Shown here: positions 8,608 to 17,719 of the stretch, in pieces
Layout of the letters: each line of letters starts with the position of its first letter
Position numbering within the stretch: position 1 is the first letter of the stretch
Assembly: GCA_028279345.1 (NCBI GenBank)
Contig: JANQNY010000081.1
Location: 1-56,002 of the forward strand
Length of the DNA: 56,002 nt
Reading direction: 5' to 3'
From: Geminicoccaceae bacterium
GTDB taxonomy: Bacteria; Pseudomonadota; Alphaproteobacteria; Geminicoccales; Geminicoccaceae
Made by a program: the position numbers and the translations under genes
The notes under the pieces: model-generated
The model's database searches: none
What the model was told of the DNA's origin: nothing
What the model saw: only the letters and a program-made list of their open reading frames with translations

Positions 8608-10752
8608 TCACGGATCGGCACCAGACGGTTGAGCCTGTACGTCACCGCCAGCTCGAAGCCGTCGGAGCTCCAACAACGCACCGCGGTACTGGTCGCGGGT
8701 TGAGGCGCCTGTGTCGACGGCGGCTTCGAACGCGGCAATCGCCGCATTGCGAGCGCCGCGTTGGCGGTGGAACTGACCAATGAAGAAATACGCGTCGCAC
8801 GCTCGCTCGCGGCGAGTCACTGGATTGGCTTCCTGATCCACGAAGTTCAGGAGCTGCGTAGGTGTCCACTCTCCATTATAGATGTTCATGATCGGCCCTG
8901 GCCATTCCAGTCGAGCCGAGTTGGGAACTCGGTCGACTAGCAATGTCGGGCCTGGTTCGCCCACAGAAGCCATCCACAATAAAGGATATCGAGCTACGGG
9001 ACTTTCACGCCACGAACTCTCAAAAAGACGCAAAGCACTCTGTTTTTCACCCAAGAAAAAAAGCATCTTGGCTTTCACAAAACAACCATGGCACTTCTCT
9101 CTTTTGAGTTCCGTTAATTTCTCCTCAGACTCTCTTGCAATATTTTTTGCCGATTGCATGTCATCAAGCATCAGATAAAGAAAAAATCTGGTAAAAATAA
9201 GATCATCGTCTAAAGAATCTAGCAAAGATGCTCTTTCAATCTTCTCCATCGCTTCACTAAACCGACCAGTCGCTATGAGAACGTCTGTCCAAATCGCCAA
9301 CACGCGCACATTGTCGTCAAGCAGATCAGCCGCGTTCGCTGCCTCATACGCGGCTTCGACGTATTGGCCGAGACCTAGGAGGGCCCGGGCAGTAAGTGCC
9401 TTCGCGAGGCTGCCTGCTGGCCCGTTTGCCATTCGGTTGAACTCAAGCCGAGCGGCCTCCCACTCGTCGAGACCGCTCGCCAACGCGGCGCCCGCATACA
9501 TATGGCTAAGCGATCCGTCTTCGATCTCTACTCCTGCCGGAAATCTGTGGGCCTTGAGGTCGCGCGCTGCAGTCTCGCCTCGGTCGAGAAGACGCATGGT
9601 CGCCGCCCAAGCCGACAAGCCGTGGTTCAACTCGTCACCCAAGCCGCCCGCAGCCAAAGCCGACTCGTACTCCAAGAGGGCGTCTTCATAGTCGCCGAAG
9701 TGCCGAAGCCAGCTGCCGATGGCCAGCTGCTCTGCCCCGGACCTGCCTCGAACATCCTTCGCTTGGAGAACCGCCGCTTTCGCCTCGTCATGCGCACCCA
9801 GCACGGTGAACCGACTCGCCGCATCCAGCAGGAATTCTACGCGTTCTGGATCCTCCGTTTCCGCCGCAATAGTGCGCGCTCGCCGCAGTTGCGCCACGGC
9901 GGCCCCGACATCGCCTCTTCGCTCCTCCGCGAAACTCCACTGAAAGTGCATTTCGGCACGGTCGAGCGTTCCATCCTCGACCTCGCTGGCGATCGCGGCG
10001 GCGCTCTGGAAGCGCTCGATGGCTCCCTCTTCGTCGCCTTCGGCGAGCCGGACGCGGGCCTCAAGGTCGTAGACGAGCGCTTGCGCCATCCCCTCGGTCA
10101 GGTGTAGCGCGGCGGCTGTGGCGCGTTTCGTCTCCGTGAACTCCGGCGGCTCACGCTGCCTTTCCTCCTCGAAAACCTCTCGAGCGAAGAGCAGAGGTGC
10201 TGTCATGTAGCCGGCGAGCCGACCGCCTTCGGCGAGCAAGCGCTCGATCTGACTAACGGGACAGAGGAGGGTACTCTTGAGCGCTTCTCCACCCTCAGCG
10301 TAGCGGATCACGAGATGGAGGTGACGGCCGGTGTTGCTAGGGCGACACGCGTGGCTGTCCTCGGAGCCGAGGGCGGCCGAGGTGTCCGTCGTCGGCGCCG
10401 GCACGAAGGTCACATCACCAGACACCCTCCTTCGCGGGATCTCGAGCAGCGTTTCGCGCACGTACGTGGCCAACGTTCGGATCGAGATGCCGACGACCGG
10501 GACGGGTGCGTCGACGCCCTCGGCATCGTCTGGCAACCACGCCTCGAAGGCCGGCGTGTCCAAGGTCTCCCGCATTTCATCACGGATACGGTTCGCCACG
10601 ACGACAGGCGTGTAGCCGTCGGCGATCAGCTCTTCCGGGACAGCGAAAGGCTCCACAACAATCGTGTTCTCAAAAACCTCCCGCAGAACACCGGTGCCGA
10701 CAGCGCCGACCGCCGCAACGAGCAGAAGCGTGGTGATCAGCGTCCGCAGCAT
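8608..10752 (-). CDS. Membrane-anchored TPR-repeat protein, unknown function
   Basis: A 714-aa protein. The N-terminus MLRTLITTLLLVAAVGAV is a signal anchor, so the remainder is probably periplasmic. About residues 30-220 form a non-repetitive domain containing EPFAVPEELIADGYTP and a CxxC-free region with scattered cysteines. Residues 220-700 look like TPR or SEL1-type helical repeats, for example EARVRLAEGDEEGAIERFQS and LARALLGLGQYVEAAYEAA-like segments. The 3' half (about 8940-9300) is markedly AT-richer, with runs of A and AT-ending codons unlike the flanking genes, which suggests a foreign or mosaic origin. No specific family was recognised; a scaffolding role is only a guess. It is transcribed alone. 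Confidence 0.8.
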   Translation of the reverse strand: MLRTLITTLLLVAAVGAVGTGVLREVFENTIVVEPFAVPEELIADGYTPVVVANRIRDEMRETLDTPAFEAWLPDDAEGVDAPVPVVGISIRTLATYVRETLLEIPRRRVSGDVTFVPAPTTDTSAALGSEDSHACRPSNTGRHLHLVIRYAEGGEALKSTLLCPVSQIERLLAEGGRLAGYMTAPLLFAREVFEEERQREPPEFTETKRATAAALHLTEGMAQALVYDLEARVRLAEGDEEGAIERFQSAAAIASEVEDGTLDRAEMHFQWSFAEERRGDVGAAVAQLRRARTIAAETEDPERVEFLLDAASRFTVLGAHDEAKAAVLQAKDVRGRSGAEQLAIGSWLRHFGDYEDALLEYESALAAGGLGDELNHGLSAWAATMRLLDRGETAARDLKAHRFPAGVEIEDGSLSHMYAGAALASGLDEWEAARLEFNRMANGPAGSLAKALTARALLGLGQYVEAAYEAANAADLLDDNVRVLAIWTDVLIATGRFSEAMEKIERASLLDSLDDDLIFTRFFLYLMLDDMQSAKNIARESEEKLTELKREKCHGCFVKAKMLFFLGEKQSALRLFESSWRESPVARYPLLWMASVGEPGPTLLVDRVPNSARLEWPGPIMNIYNGEWTPTQLLNFVDQEANPVTRRERACDAYFFIGQFHRQRGARNAAIAAFEAAVDTGASTRDQYRGALLELRRLRAGGDVQAQPSGADP

Positions 10753-11132
10753 TGCGCTGCGCCGCGGCTAGAACCGATGAGATGCTGGATGGCAATCATA
10801 TGAACTTTCGTGTGGTCGAGGTCTCCGATAGGCGCACGTGGCACGGTAACCAACTACCGTCCTCTAGAAAGATCAAACAGACGGTCTACTGAGTGGACGG
10901 TGGCAACTAATTGCTCGAGAGTTACCGCTGCATTTTAGCGTGTACACCACAAAACACCCTCGATTCACAGTCGGGCATTCGATCTTAGAATCTATTCCTA
11001 TTGAGGACTCATATCACCGATGATTGATAGTTTTTTGACCAAACGCTCTTCGTTTTTCTACCCCAACTTATGGGTCTGGCCAGGCATAGCTAGTGGCACG
11101 CCGGGCGTTCCGAAAGCACGAGCATGTCCGAC
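10753..11132. other. AT-rich intergenic region upstream of the 714-aa TPR gene
   Basis: About 380 bases without a credible gene. It is much richer in A+T than the surrounding chromosome, notably 10900-11070, and must contain the promoter of the leftward TPR gene. No inverted repeats typical of an insertion sequence were seen. A rightward frame from 11020 exists, but its composition and lack of a ribosome site argue against coding. Confidence 0.5.
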
Positions 11133-11189
11133 TGCACTGGGCCACCCCCAAGCCATATCAACCGGGTCCTCGCCTGCTCGATCGAGTAG
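11133..11189 (+). pseudogene. Remnant of the 3' end of a second glycosylase (Tag-like) gene
   Basis: Translated in frame to TAG at 11187, this stretch ends SHINRVLACSIE; the intact glycosylase gene ends THISRILACSIE at 8413. The preceding residues TGPPP also align with SGRPL. Several codon differences in the matched region are silent (CGC/CGG, CTG/CTC, GCT/GCC, GAA/GAG) and others conservative (ATC/GTC), so the copies diverged while coding. Nothing recognisable of the gene remains upstream of about 11130. With the remnant at 8467-8559 it marks the right edge of an inserted segment. Confidence 0.65.
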
Positions 11190-11257
11190 CTGTGCGCGTA
11201 GCACCACCATGCGGGGCGCCGCGTGCCGAAATGGCCGCGGCGCCCCGCCCCCCTCGC

Positions 11258-13048
11258 CTAGAGTCGCGCACGATCGAGTAATGCGTCGTCGCCGACCCAG
11301 GCCTCGTCGAGCAGCTCGGCGGTCGCCGCTGCTCCGAGATCGTCGCCCTGCGCCGCCATGGCTTGCTTGAGCCCCCACAGGGTCCAGGCGTTGTTGGGCG
11401 CTTCGAGCAGGGCTGCTTTGTAGGCCGCTTCCGCCTCGGCGTGGCGACCCGCCTCATCGAGCACGGCGCCGAGCGTCTGCCGTACCGGGTAGTACCAGTA
11501 GGGCGGCTCCATATAGGGCACGGTGTCCTGCAGGGTCGCCGCCTCCTCGAGAAGCGCCACGGCTCGGTCGGTGTCGCCCCGTGCGGCCGCGATGCGTGCG
11601 TCGACGACGTTGCGCGCGATCGTCAGGAGGTCCGTCCCCGGCACGTATTGATCTTCCAAGTCCTGAAAGTCGTTGGCTTCGAGGATCGCGTCGATGGCGT
11701 CGCGTTCCGCCGCCGCAGCCTCGAGGTCGCCGGCACGCACCTGGGCGATGCCTCGGGCGTAGTGCCGGAAGCCCTCGACGAACGGGAAACGGTCGCCCGC
11801 TTCGGGCAGCGCCAGGATCGTTTCGGGATCGCTGAACTGCACATGTGCGGTATAGGGCGCTGTCTTGATCGCCTGGATCCAACCGACTTCGGCCGCCATG
11901 TCGTCCGACATCACGCGTGCCAGCTTGTCCGCCGCGCCGAGCGCATCGTCTGCGGCACCTGCCATCTGCGCCGACACGAGCAGGTAGTGCACGTTGTGCG
12001 GGTAGTAGCCGTAGGCGTAGATGTCGCTGCCGTCTGTCTGCGCGAGGAACGCCTCGTCGGCCGCCACCGCGGCGCGGTTGGCCGCCAGCGAATCGTGGTA
12101 GCGGCCGACGCGGTAGTAGATGTGCGACGGCATGTGCACGAGGTGGCCCGCCGTCGTCACGACCTCGCCTAGCCGGTCGGCATGCGCCTCGCCCCGCTCT
12201 GGCGTGGCGGACGCTTCGACCGCGTGGATGTAGAGGTGCATCGCACCCGGATTGTCCGGCTCCAGCTCGAGCGCGCGCTCGAGCAGCGCCACGATCTCCG
12301 CAGCCCGGCCCTTGGGCGTCCGCTTGTCAGCCTCCCAGTAGTCCCAGGGCTGTGTGTCCATGAGCGCCTCGGCGGCGAGCATCTGGACGACACTCGAACT
12401 GTCGTGCTCCGCCGCTGCGGCCACCATCGCGTCGGCGTAGGCCGTGTCGAGTGCTGCGCGGTCGTCCGTCGTGGTGGGCGCGTAGCGGGCCACGACCGCA
12501 GCTATGAGCGACCGCTCGAGCGGGGTAGCGCCGTCCGCGAGCGCCCGGGCCTGCGCCGCCGCGGCGAAGGCCGGACGGACGGACGCTTCGTCCATAGGCG
12601 TGTTGATGGTGGGGCCGAGCGCGTAGGCTTCGCCCCAGTAACACATGGCGCAGGCAGGGTCGGCATCCTGGGCCGCGCGGAACGAGCGCACGGCCTCCGC
12701 GTGGTTGAAGCCCATGGCGAGCCTGAGCCCCTGGTCGAAATAGCTTTGCGCGAGCGGGCTCGTGGTGGTGACGGTGAGCGAGAGTTCCCCAAGGCCTTCG
12801 TAGAGCGGTACGTCGGCGGATGTCGCCGCTGTGGCCGCAGCAGCCTTCGCGAGGGCCAGGCGCACCCCCGGCTTGAACAGCTCGTTGCGGTCGTTCGCGA
12901 TTGAACCGCAGCCATTCGCGGCAACGAAACGCGGGTCGATGAGGTCACGCACACCTTCCGCGTTGGATCCCGGTGCGCTGACAGCGGCGGCCATCGCGCC
13001 CACGGCGGCGGCGCCGGCAAGTAGCAACAGCTTCCTCGTACTTCGCAT
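11258..13048 (-). CDS. Secreted TPR-repeat protein
   Basis: A 596-aa protein. The ATG at 13048, preceded by a G-rich ribosome site, gives a signal peptide (MRSTRKLLLLAGAAAVGAMA); the longer frame to 13129 adds 27 unlikely residues. The mature protein starts with a domain containing LPLYEGLGELSLTVTT-like sequence, then YFDQGLRLAMGFNHAEAVRS and MCYWGEAYALGPTINTPMD, a pattern seen in a widespread family of TPR proteins. Further repeats follow, including HMPSHIYYRVGRYHDSLAAN and a C-terminal TPR (AEAEAAYKAALLEAPNNA). Function is unknown; the histidine-rich HMPSHIYYRVGRYH segment could bind a metal or haem. It lies downstream of the copper operon on the same strand but about 190 bases away. Confidence 0.85.
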   Translation of the reverse strand: MRSTRKLLLLAGAAAVGAMAAAVSAPGSNAEGVRDLIDPRFVAANGCGSIANDRNELFKPGVRLALAKAAAATAATSADVPLYEGLGELSLTVTTTSPLAQSYFDQGLRLAMGFNHAEAVRSFRAAQDADPACAMCYWGEAYALGPTINTPMDEASVRPAFAAAAQARALADGATPLERSLIAAVVARYAPTTTDDRAALDTAYADAMVAAAAEHDSSSVVQMLAAEALMDTQPWDYWEADKRTPKGRAAEIVALLERALELEPDNPGAMHLYIHAVEASATPERGEAHADRLGEVVTTAGHLVHMPSHIYYRVGRYHDSLAANRAAVAADEAFLAQTDGSDIYAYGYYPHNVHYLLVSAQMAGAADDALGAADKLARVMSDDMAAEVGWIQAIKTAPYTAHVQFSDPETILALPEAGDRFPFVEGFRHYARGIAQVRAGDLEAAAAERDAIDAILEANDFQDLEDQYVPGTDLLTIARNVVDARIAAARGDTDRAVALLEEAATLQDTVPYMEPPYWYYPVRQTLGAVLDEAGRHAEAEAAYKAALLEAPNNAWTLWGLKQAMAAQGDDLGAAATAELLDEAWVGDDALLDRARL

Positions 13049-13237
13049 CGCTTGCCCCCAGTCCAGTTGGCCGCGCGGCCCGACCACGGACCGTTCGCAG
13101 CGAGGGCGTCCTAGACCGGGCGAGCTCACCAGCCTGTGACTGCTGTCACCGATCGCCGCGCCGCAACCCAGCCATGCTCGATCGACCGAGTTTGTTCGTC
13201 CGAAGAGACGATGGGAGCTACTGGCGACCGAGCGCGC

Positions 13238-13669
13238 TCAGTTCAGCTCGGCCTGCCGCGCGCGGATGTCGGGCGGCCATTGCGCCTTGATGTAGGCGAG
13301 CGCGGCCCAGATCTCGCGATCACTGAGGACGTTGCCGAAGCCCGGCATATTGCTCTGGAAGCGGGGGCCGACCAGCGCTTGGCCGCCCTCCTTGGTGTAG
13401 CGAAAGAGGAGCGTGTCGGGATGATGCCAGGTGTGGCCGCTTGCGTCGTGCGGTGGGGCCGGCAGGCCACCCGAGGGCAATGGCCGTCGCCAGTCGGGCT
13501 CGCCCTCCAGCCGGACGCCGTGGCAGGCCGCGCAATGCGCCTGGTAGACCTCGCCACCAAGGGCCACGAGCGTCGGATCGCCGGCATCGGCGGAGCCTGC
13601 GCGGTGGTTCCAGGTGACCCAAGCCACCATCAGCGCGGATGCGACGAGCACGCCAATTCCGGCAAGCAT
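13238..13669 (-). CDS. Membrane-anchored monohaem cytochrome c
   Basis: A 143-aa protein. The ATG at 13669 starts 8 bases after the cueR stop and gives an N-terminal membrane anchor (MLAGIGVLVASALMVAWVTW). The haem-attachment motif CAACH is at residues 46-50, and M108 in SNMPGFG is the likely axial ligand, followed by the usual cytochrome c helix with EIWAALAYIKAQW. As third gene of copA-cueR-cytc it is probably copper-induced and may pass electrons to a terminal oxidase or take part in periplasmic copper handling. Confidence 0.9.
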   Translation of the reverse strand: MLAGIGVLVASALMVAWVTWNHRAGSADAGDPTLVALGGEVYQAHCAACHGVRLEGEPDWRRPLPSGGLPAPPHDASGHTWHHPDTLLFRYTKEGGQALVGPRFQSNMPGFGNVLSDREIWAALAYIKAQWPPDIRARQAELN

Positions 13670-13677
13670 GGTGCCTC

Positions 13678-14073
13678 TCACGCTTCGCCCTCCGCTAGCC
13701 CTTCGAGGATCGGGCAATCGGGGCGCTCGTCCCCGTGGCAGCGTTTCGCGAGTTCGCCCAGCGTCGCCTTCATCGCCTCCAGCTCGGCGACCTTGCGGTC
13801 GATATCCGAGATGCGGGCGAGCGCGATCGCCTTGACGTCGGCACTAGCTCGGTCGCGATCGCCGTAGAGCGCCAAGAGCTCGCGGCACTGTTCGACCGAG
13901 AATCCCAGCGAGCGGGCGCGGTGGATGAAGTGCAGGAGATGGACCTCGCGCTCGCCATAGCGCCGATAGCCGTTGGCGTCGCGGCCAGCCGCGGGCACGA
14001 GACCGATGTCCTCGTAGAAGCGGATGGTCTTGGTGGGCAGGCCGCTGCGGCGGGCGGCCTCACCGATGTTCAT
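13678..14073 (-). CDS. cueR: Copper-responsive MerR-family regulator (CueR/HmrR type)
   Basis: A 131-aa protein with an N-terminal MerR winged helix ([20 protein letters not shown]), a dimerisation helix, and a C-terminal metal loop with C112 and C120. This is exactly the C-x7-C spacing and numbering of E. coli CueR, which binds a single Cu(I). The start overlaps the end of copA by 14 bases, so repressor/activator and pump are made from one message. It presumably activates the promoter at 16493-16523 and so its own operon. Confidence 0.95.
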   Translation of the reverse strand: MNIGEAARRSGLPTKTIRFYEDIGLVPAAGRDANGYRRYGEREVHLLHFIHRARSLGFSVEQCRELLALYGDRDRASADVKAIALARISDIDRKVAELEAMKATLGELAKRCHGDERPDCPILEGLAEGEA

Positions 14074-16486
14074 CGGCGATCTCAGGCGTCCAGCGGCGCA
14101 GGAGCAGCGCGTTGGTGACCACGCTGACGCTGGAGGCTGCCATGGCGGCGCCGGCGACCGCCGGGCTAAGCAGGCCCAGCGCGGCGATCGGGATGCCCAC
14201 GACGTTGTAGGCGAAGGCCCAGAAGAGGTTCTGGCGGATCTTCCTGCGCGTGCGAGACGCGACGTCGAGCGTGGCGGCAACCAGGCTCGGCCGGGGCCGC
14301 ATCAACGTCACCCCGGCGGTCTCCAGCGCGACATCGGCGCCGCTGCCCATGGCAATGCCGAGGTCGGCCGCCGCCAGTGCCGGTGCGTCGTTCACGCCGT
14401 CGCCCACCATCGCCACTCGTCGGCCTTCGGCCGTGAGCGCCTGCACCTTCGCCGCTTTTTCGTCGGGGCGCACCTCGGCCATCACCTCGTCGATGCCGAG
14501 CTGCGCCCCGATGCGTTCAGCCGTGCGGCGGTTGTCGCCCGTGAGCAGGAGAGCCGGGACGTGGCGATTGTGGAGCGCGGCGATGGCCGTTGCCGCATCG
14601 TCGCGGACCGTGTCCGCCAAGCCGATCAAACCAAGGACGTGGTCGTCGCTGGTGACCCACACCATGCTGAGGCCAGCCGCCTCGCCGTCGGCCGCCGCCG
14701 CCTCTAGTCGCGGATCGCTGCCCGCGAGCGTCGACCGGCCTATGCGCATGCGGTGCCCGTCGACGGTCGCCTCCACGCCTTCGCCCACACGCGCGACGAA
14801 GCTCTCAGGCTCGGCGAGCGTCAGCCCGCGTGCCTCTGCGGCGCTCACCATCGCGCGTCCGAGCGGGTGCTCGCTGCCACGCTGCGCCGACGCTGCGGTA
14901 CGCAGGAGCTCGTCGTCGCTCACGCCTGCTACGGGCACCAGCCGCTCGACGGCCGGCTTGCCCGAGGTGAGGGTGCCCGTCTTGTCGAGGACCACCACGT
15001 CCACGCCGTGCGCGCGCTCCAGCGTGTTGATGTCGCGGATGAGGATGCCGGCCTTGGCCGCAGCGCCGGTGCCGGCCACGAGCGCCGTCGGTGTCGCGAG
15101 GCCGAGGGCGCACGGGCAGGCGATCACGAGCACGGAGACCGCGGCGATCAGCGCCAACTCGAATCCGGCGCCGGCCATAAGCCAAGCGGCGAGCGTCAGC
15201 GCCGCGATGACAAGGACCGTCGGCACGAACACGGCGCTCACGCGGTCGACCAGCCGCTGAATCGGCGCCTTGCCCGCTTGGGCTTGGGCCACGAGCGCTG
15301 CCACCTTCGCGAGCGTCGTTTCCTCGCCGATGCGCTCGGCGCGGATGCGCAGAAGGCCGGGGCCGTTGATGGAACCGGCGACGACCTGATCGCCCACACG
15401 TCGCACGACGGGCAGGCTCTCACCGGTGATCAGGCTCTCGTCGACCTCGCTGTCGCCCCTGACGATGGTGCCGTCGACCGGCAGTCGCTCGCCGGGCCGC
15501 ACGACGACCATATCGCCGATCGCCACCTCGGCGATGTCGACCTCCACCTCGCGGCCGGCGCGGAGCACCCGTGCCCGGGAGGGCCTGAGCGTCATGAGCT
15601 CGCGCAGCGCTGCCGAGGCCGAGCGCTTGGCCCGTGCCTCCAGCACCTTGCCCAACAGCACCAGCGTGATGATCACCGCTGCCGCCTCGAAGTACAGATG
15701 GCCCGCAGCGGCGGCGCCCTCGGTCAGCACGAGCCACAGGCTGTAGAGGTAGGCGGCGCTCGTCCCGACAGCGACGAGCTGGTCCATGTTGCCCGAACGT
15801 TGGCGGAGAGCACTCCAGGCCGCGCGATAAAATCGCCGGCCGATCCAGAGCTGAACGGGCGTCGCCAGTGCAAGCTCCACCCAGGGCCGGAGGTGCCAGT
15901 CGAGGCCCAGAGTCATCGCTACCATCTGCGCCAGCAGCGGCAGCGTGAGGAGCCCCGCCACGCCCAGCTCGATGAGATCGCGTCGCGACGCCTCACGCTC
16001 GTCCGCACCTGTCTCCGGCGTCGCATCGCCTAACCTGGCACCGTAGCCGGCGCGCTCGACGGCGCGAACGAGCGTTCCGGCGTCGGCAGCTCCGGGCAGG
16101 AGCCGCACGTCGGCTGTGTCGAGGGCCACGTTGACCGTGGCGGCGACGACGCCGGGCACAGCGAACAGTGCTTGCTCGACGCGCTGGGCGCAGGTGGTGC
16201 ATGTCATGCCGCTGATCTGGAGACGTACCACCTGCTCGCGGACGCCGAAGCCGGTCGCCTTCACGGCACCGACCAGCGCCGCGGGGCCGGTGGCATCAGC
16301 GTCGTACGTCACATCCGCGCGTTCGAGCGCCACGTTCACGTCCGCTGCCTCGACACCTGCGGCTGCGCGTAGGGCCGTCTCGACGCGGCGCGCGCAACCG
16401 GCGCAGGTCATGCCGGTGATGGGCAAGGCCAGGTGCGCGGTCGCTGTGCGTGCGGCGGCGCCGCTGACATGCGAGGTGGCGTCCAT
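14060..16486 (-). CDS. copA: Cu(I)-exporting P1B-type ATPase
   Basis: An 808-aa inner-membrane pump. Two N-terminal heavy-metal-associated domains carry GMTCAGC (C28, C31) and GMTCTTC. Other motifs are TGES in the actuator domain, CPC in [13 protein letters not shown], the phosphorylation motif DKTGT, SEHPLG, and [16 protein letters not shown]. The membrane residues YN and [11 protein letters not shown] mark the Cu(I) subclass. The ATG at 16486 is chosen because the CueR promoter's -10 element ends 7 bases upstream, so a frame starting at 16510 would begin before the transcript. It expels cytoplasmic copper to the periplasm. Confidence 0.97.
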   Translation of the reverse strand: MDATSHVSGAAARTATAHLALPITGMTCAGCARRVETALRAAAGVEAADVNVALERADVTYDADATGPAALVGAVKATGFGVREQVVRLQISGMTCTTCAQRVEQALFAVPGVVAATVNVALDTADVRLLPGAADAGTLVRAVERAGYGARLGDATPETGADEREASRRDLIELGVAGLLTLPLLAQMVAMTLGLDWHLRPWVELALATPVQLWIGRRFYRAAWSALRQRSGNMDQLVAVGTSAAYLYSLWLVLTEGAAAAGHLYFEAAAVIITLVLLGKVLEARAKRSASAALRELMTLRPSRARVLRAGREVEVDIAEVAIGDMVVVRPGERLPVDGTIVRGDSEVDESLITGESLPVVRRVGDQVVAGSINGPGLLRIRAERIGEETTLAKVAALVAQAQAGKAPIQRLVDRVSAVFVPTVLVIAALTLAAWLMAGAGFELALIAAVSVLVIACPCALGLATPTALVAGTGAAAKAGILIRDINTLERAHGVDVVVLDKTGTLTSGKPAVERLVPVAGVSDDELLRTAASAQRGSEHPLGRAMVSAAEARGLTLAEPESFVARVGEGVEATVDGHRMRIGRSTLAGSDPRLEAAAADGEAAGLSMVWVTSDDHVLGLIGLADTVRDDAATAIAALHNRHVPALLLTGDNRRTAERIGAQLGIDEVMAEVRPDEKAAKVQALTAEGRRVAMVGDGVNDAPALAAADLGIAMGSGADVALETAGVTLMRPRPSLVAATLDVASRTRRKIRQNLFWAFAYNVVGIPIAALGLLSPAVAGAAMAASSVSVVTNALLLRRWTPEIADEHR

Positions 16487-16492
16487 GGCCCG

Positions 16493-16523
16493 TAGATGGC
16501 CCTTCCACAAACTGGAAGGTCAA
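16493..16523 (-). promoter_or_regulatory. CueR-dependent promoter of copA-cueR-cytc
   Basis: On the minus strand, -35 TTGACC (16518-16523) and -10 CATCTA (16493-16498) are separated by 19 bases, the elongated spacer characteristic of MerR-family promoters. Within it lies the dyad ACCTTCC-N7-GGAAGGG (16500-16520), a near-perfect CueR box. The copA ATG begins 7 bases after the -10, so the transcript is expected to be leaderless. Confidence 0.9.
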
Positions 16524-16558
16524 TAGCCACGCGACCGCTTTCCTACGGAGACCACCTC

Positions 16559-17035
16559 ATGAGCTGGGAGCATGCCATCGTCCGCACCTTCGCGATGAGC
16601 GATGAGATCTGGGCTAGGCATGCTAACCCCTGGAGTGGCTGGACGAGGGTCGCGACGACGCCGTTTCTGTTCTTGGCGCTTTGGAGCTACGTCTGGATCG
16701 GCTGGTGGGCGCTCCTGCCAGTGGCCCTCCTGCTAGTGTGGCTCTGGCTCAATCCGCGCGTCTTCCCGACGCCCGCACATTTTGATCATTGGATGTCGAA
16801 GGGTGTGATGGGCGAGCGGCTCTGGACCCGCCGCGCCCAAAGGCCGATCCCGGAGCGGCACGCCAGGGCTGCGCGATTGATCACGCTCGGCTCGGTCGCG
16901 TTCATGGTTCCCGCCATCTACGGTCTGATCGTCGAGAACTTTTGGGCGGCACTCCTGGGCTTCCATGCCGCCGCCGCAATGAAGATCTGGTTCGTGGATC
17001 GGATGGTGTGGCTATACGAGGAGATGGCCAGCTGA
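16559..17035 (+). CDS. Small membrane protein, DUF6653-like
   Basis: A 158-aa protein. The ATG at 16559 follows ACGGAG, and the conserved N-terminus MSWEHAIVRTFAMSDEIWAR starts there. Three or four hydrophobic segments are visible (FLFLALWSYVWIGWWALLPVA, LITLGSVAFMVPAIYGLIV, FWAALLGFHAAAAM), with the charged motif KIWFVDRMVWLYEEM at the end. It resembles the uncharacterised DUF6653 membrane family as remembered; this is not confirmed. It is divergent from copA, with the CueR promoter in the 72-base gap, so it may be part of the copper response. Confidence 0.75.
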   Translation: MSWEHAIVRTFAMSDEIWARHANPWSGWTRVATTPFLFLALWSYVWIGWWALLPVALLLVWLWLNPRVFPTPAHFDHWMSKGVMGERLWTRRAQRPIPERHARAARLITLGSVAFMVPAIYGLIVENFWAALLGFHAAAAMKIWFVDRMVWLYEEMAS

Positions 17036-17107
17036 GCCGGTACCGAGCCCCGCAGACGACCGACATCGGCGAGGCCCTGTGCTTGCACTGAGCGTGGAGC
17101 GGACAGC

Positions 17108-17695
17108 ATGCGTGTCTTCCATTTGGCCATCACCTGCGCGATCGTCTGCAGCGGACCTGCTGGTGCGCAGACATGGGACCTTGGCGGCAGCGAACTGCTT
17201 GCCAAGGCATCTATCGCGATCCCGCCGAGCCCGGTGGCTGTTGTGGGTCTCACCTGCAAGCGGGCCGGCGTCGAGGTTCGAGATGTGTTTCCGGGCGCCT
17301 CGGACGCACTCGTCGCCTATTGGACGGACGGTCTGCTCGAGTTCGGAGTCACGCCGGCCGCGTTTCCAACGGTCGGTCTTTCTGAATACACGCATCCGAA
17401 CATGCCGTCCGCGGATGGCGGCGCTGACGTCGAGGTGGCGGTGGACGGGCGTCCGATCTGGTCCGGTCGCATGCTGATCGACTTCGAGCGTTCCGAGCTG
17501 ACCCTGCCGGTCGCGCCGTGGGGGCCGCTGATCGACGCCATGCGCCGCGGCAATCAGCTCGAGCTGAGTCTCGATGGCGAGCACGCGATGGCCGTTGGAC
17601 TTGGCGGGTCCGCGCGCGCCATTGACGGGCTGTTCGACGCCTGCGGGCTCAATGCTGCATCGCCGGTCATGTCACCGGCTGCCGTGGGCGGCTGA
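17108..17695 (+). CDS. Secreted hypothetical protein
   Basis: A 195-aa protein with a signal peptide (MRVFHLAITCAIVCSGPAGA, cleaved before QTWDL). The body is acidic with mixed beta-type sequence and two later cysteines (LTCKRAG, FDACGLN) that could form a disulphide in the periplasm. No family was recognised. The start has a GGAGCGGAC ribosome site just upstream. It is convergent with the ClpP-like gene, 24 bases away. Confidence 0.7.
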   Translation: MRVFHLAITCAIVCSGPAGAQTWDLGGSELLAKASIAIPPSPVAVVGLTCKRAGVEVRDVFPGASDALVAYWTDGLLEFGVTPAAFPTVGLSEYTHPNMPSADGGADVEVAVDGRPIWSGRMLIDFERSELTLPVAPWGPLIDAMRRGNQLELSLDGEHAMAVGLGGSARAIDGLFDACGLNAASPVMSPAAVGG

Positions 17696-17719
17696 CGAGG
17701 GTCGGGTAGCCGCTCGAGC

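Noticed and set aside
9502..10107. Plus-strand frame across the TPR gene
   Set aside because: Antisense to a gene with clear TPR helices; no ribosome site and no family features.
10803..11100. Transposase or integrase remnant in the AT-rich spacer
   Set aside because: All frames were read; none showed DDE, HUH or tyrosine recombinase features.
16487..16510. Earlier ATG of copA at 16510
   Set aside because: It falls inside the CueR operator, upstream of the predicted transcription start.
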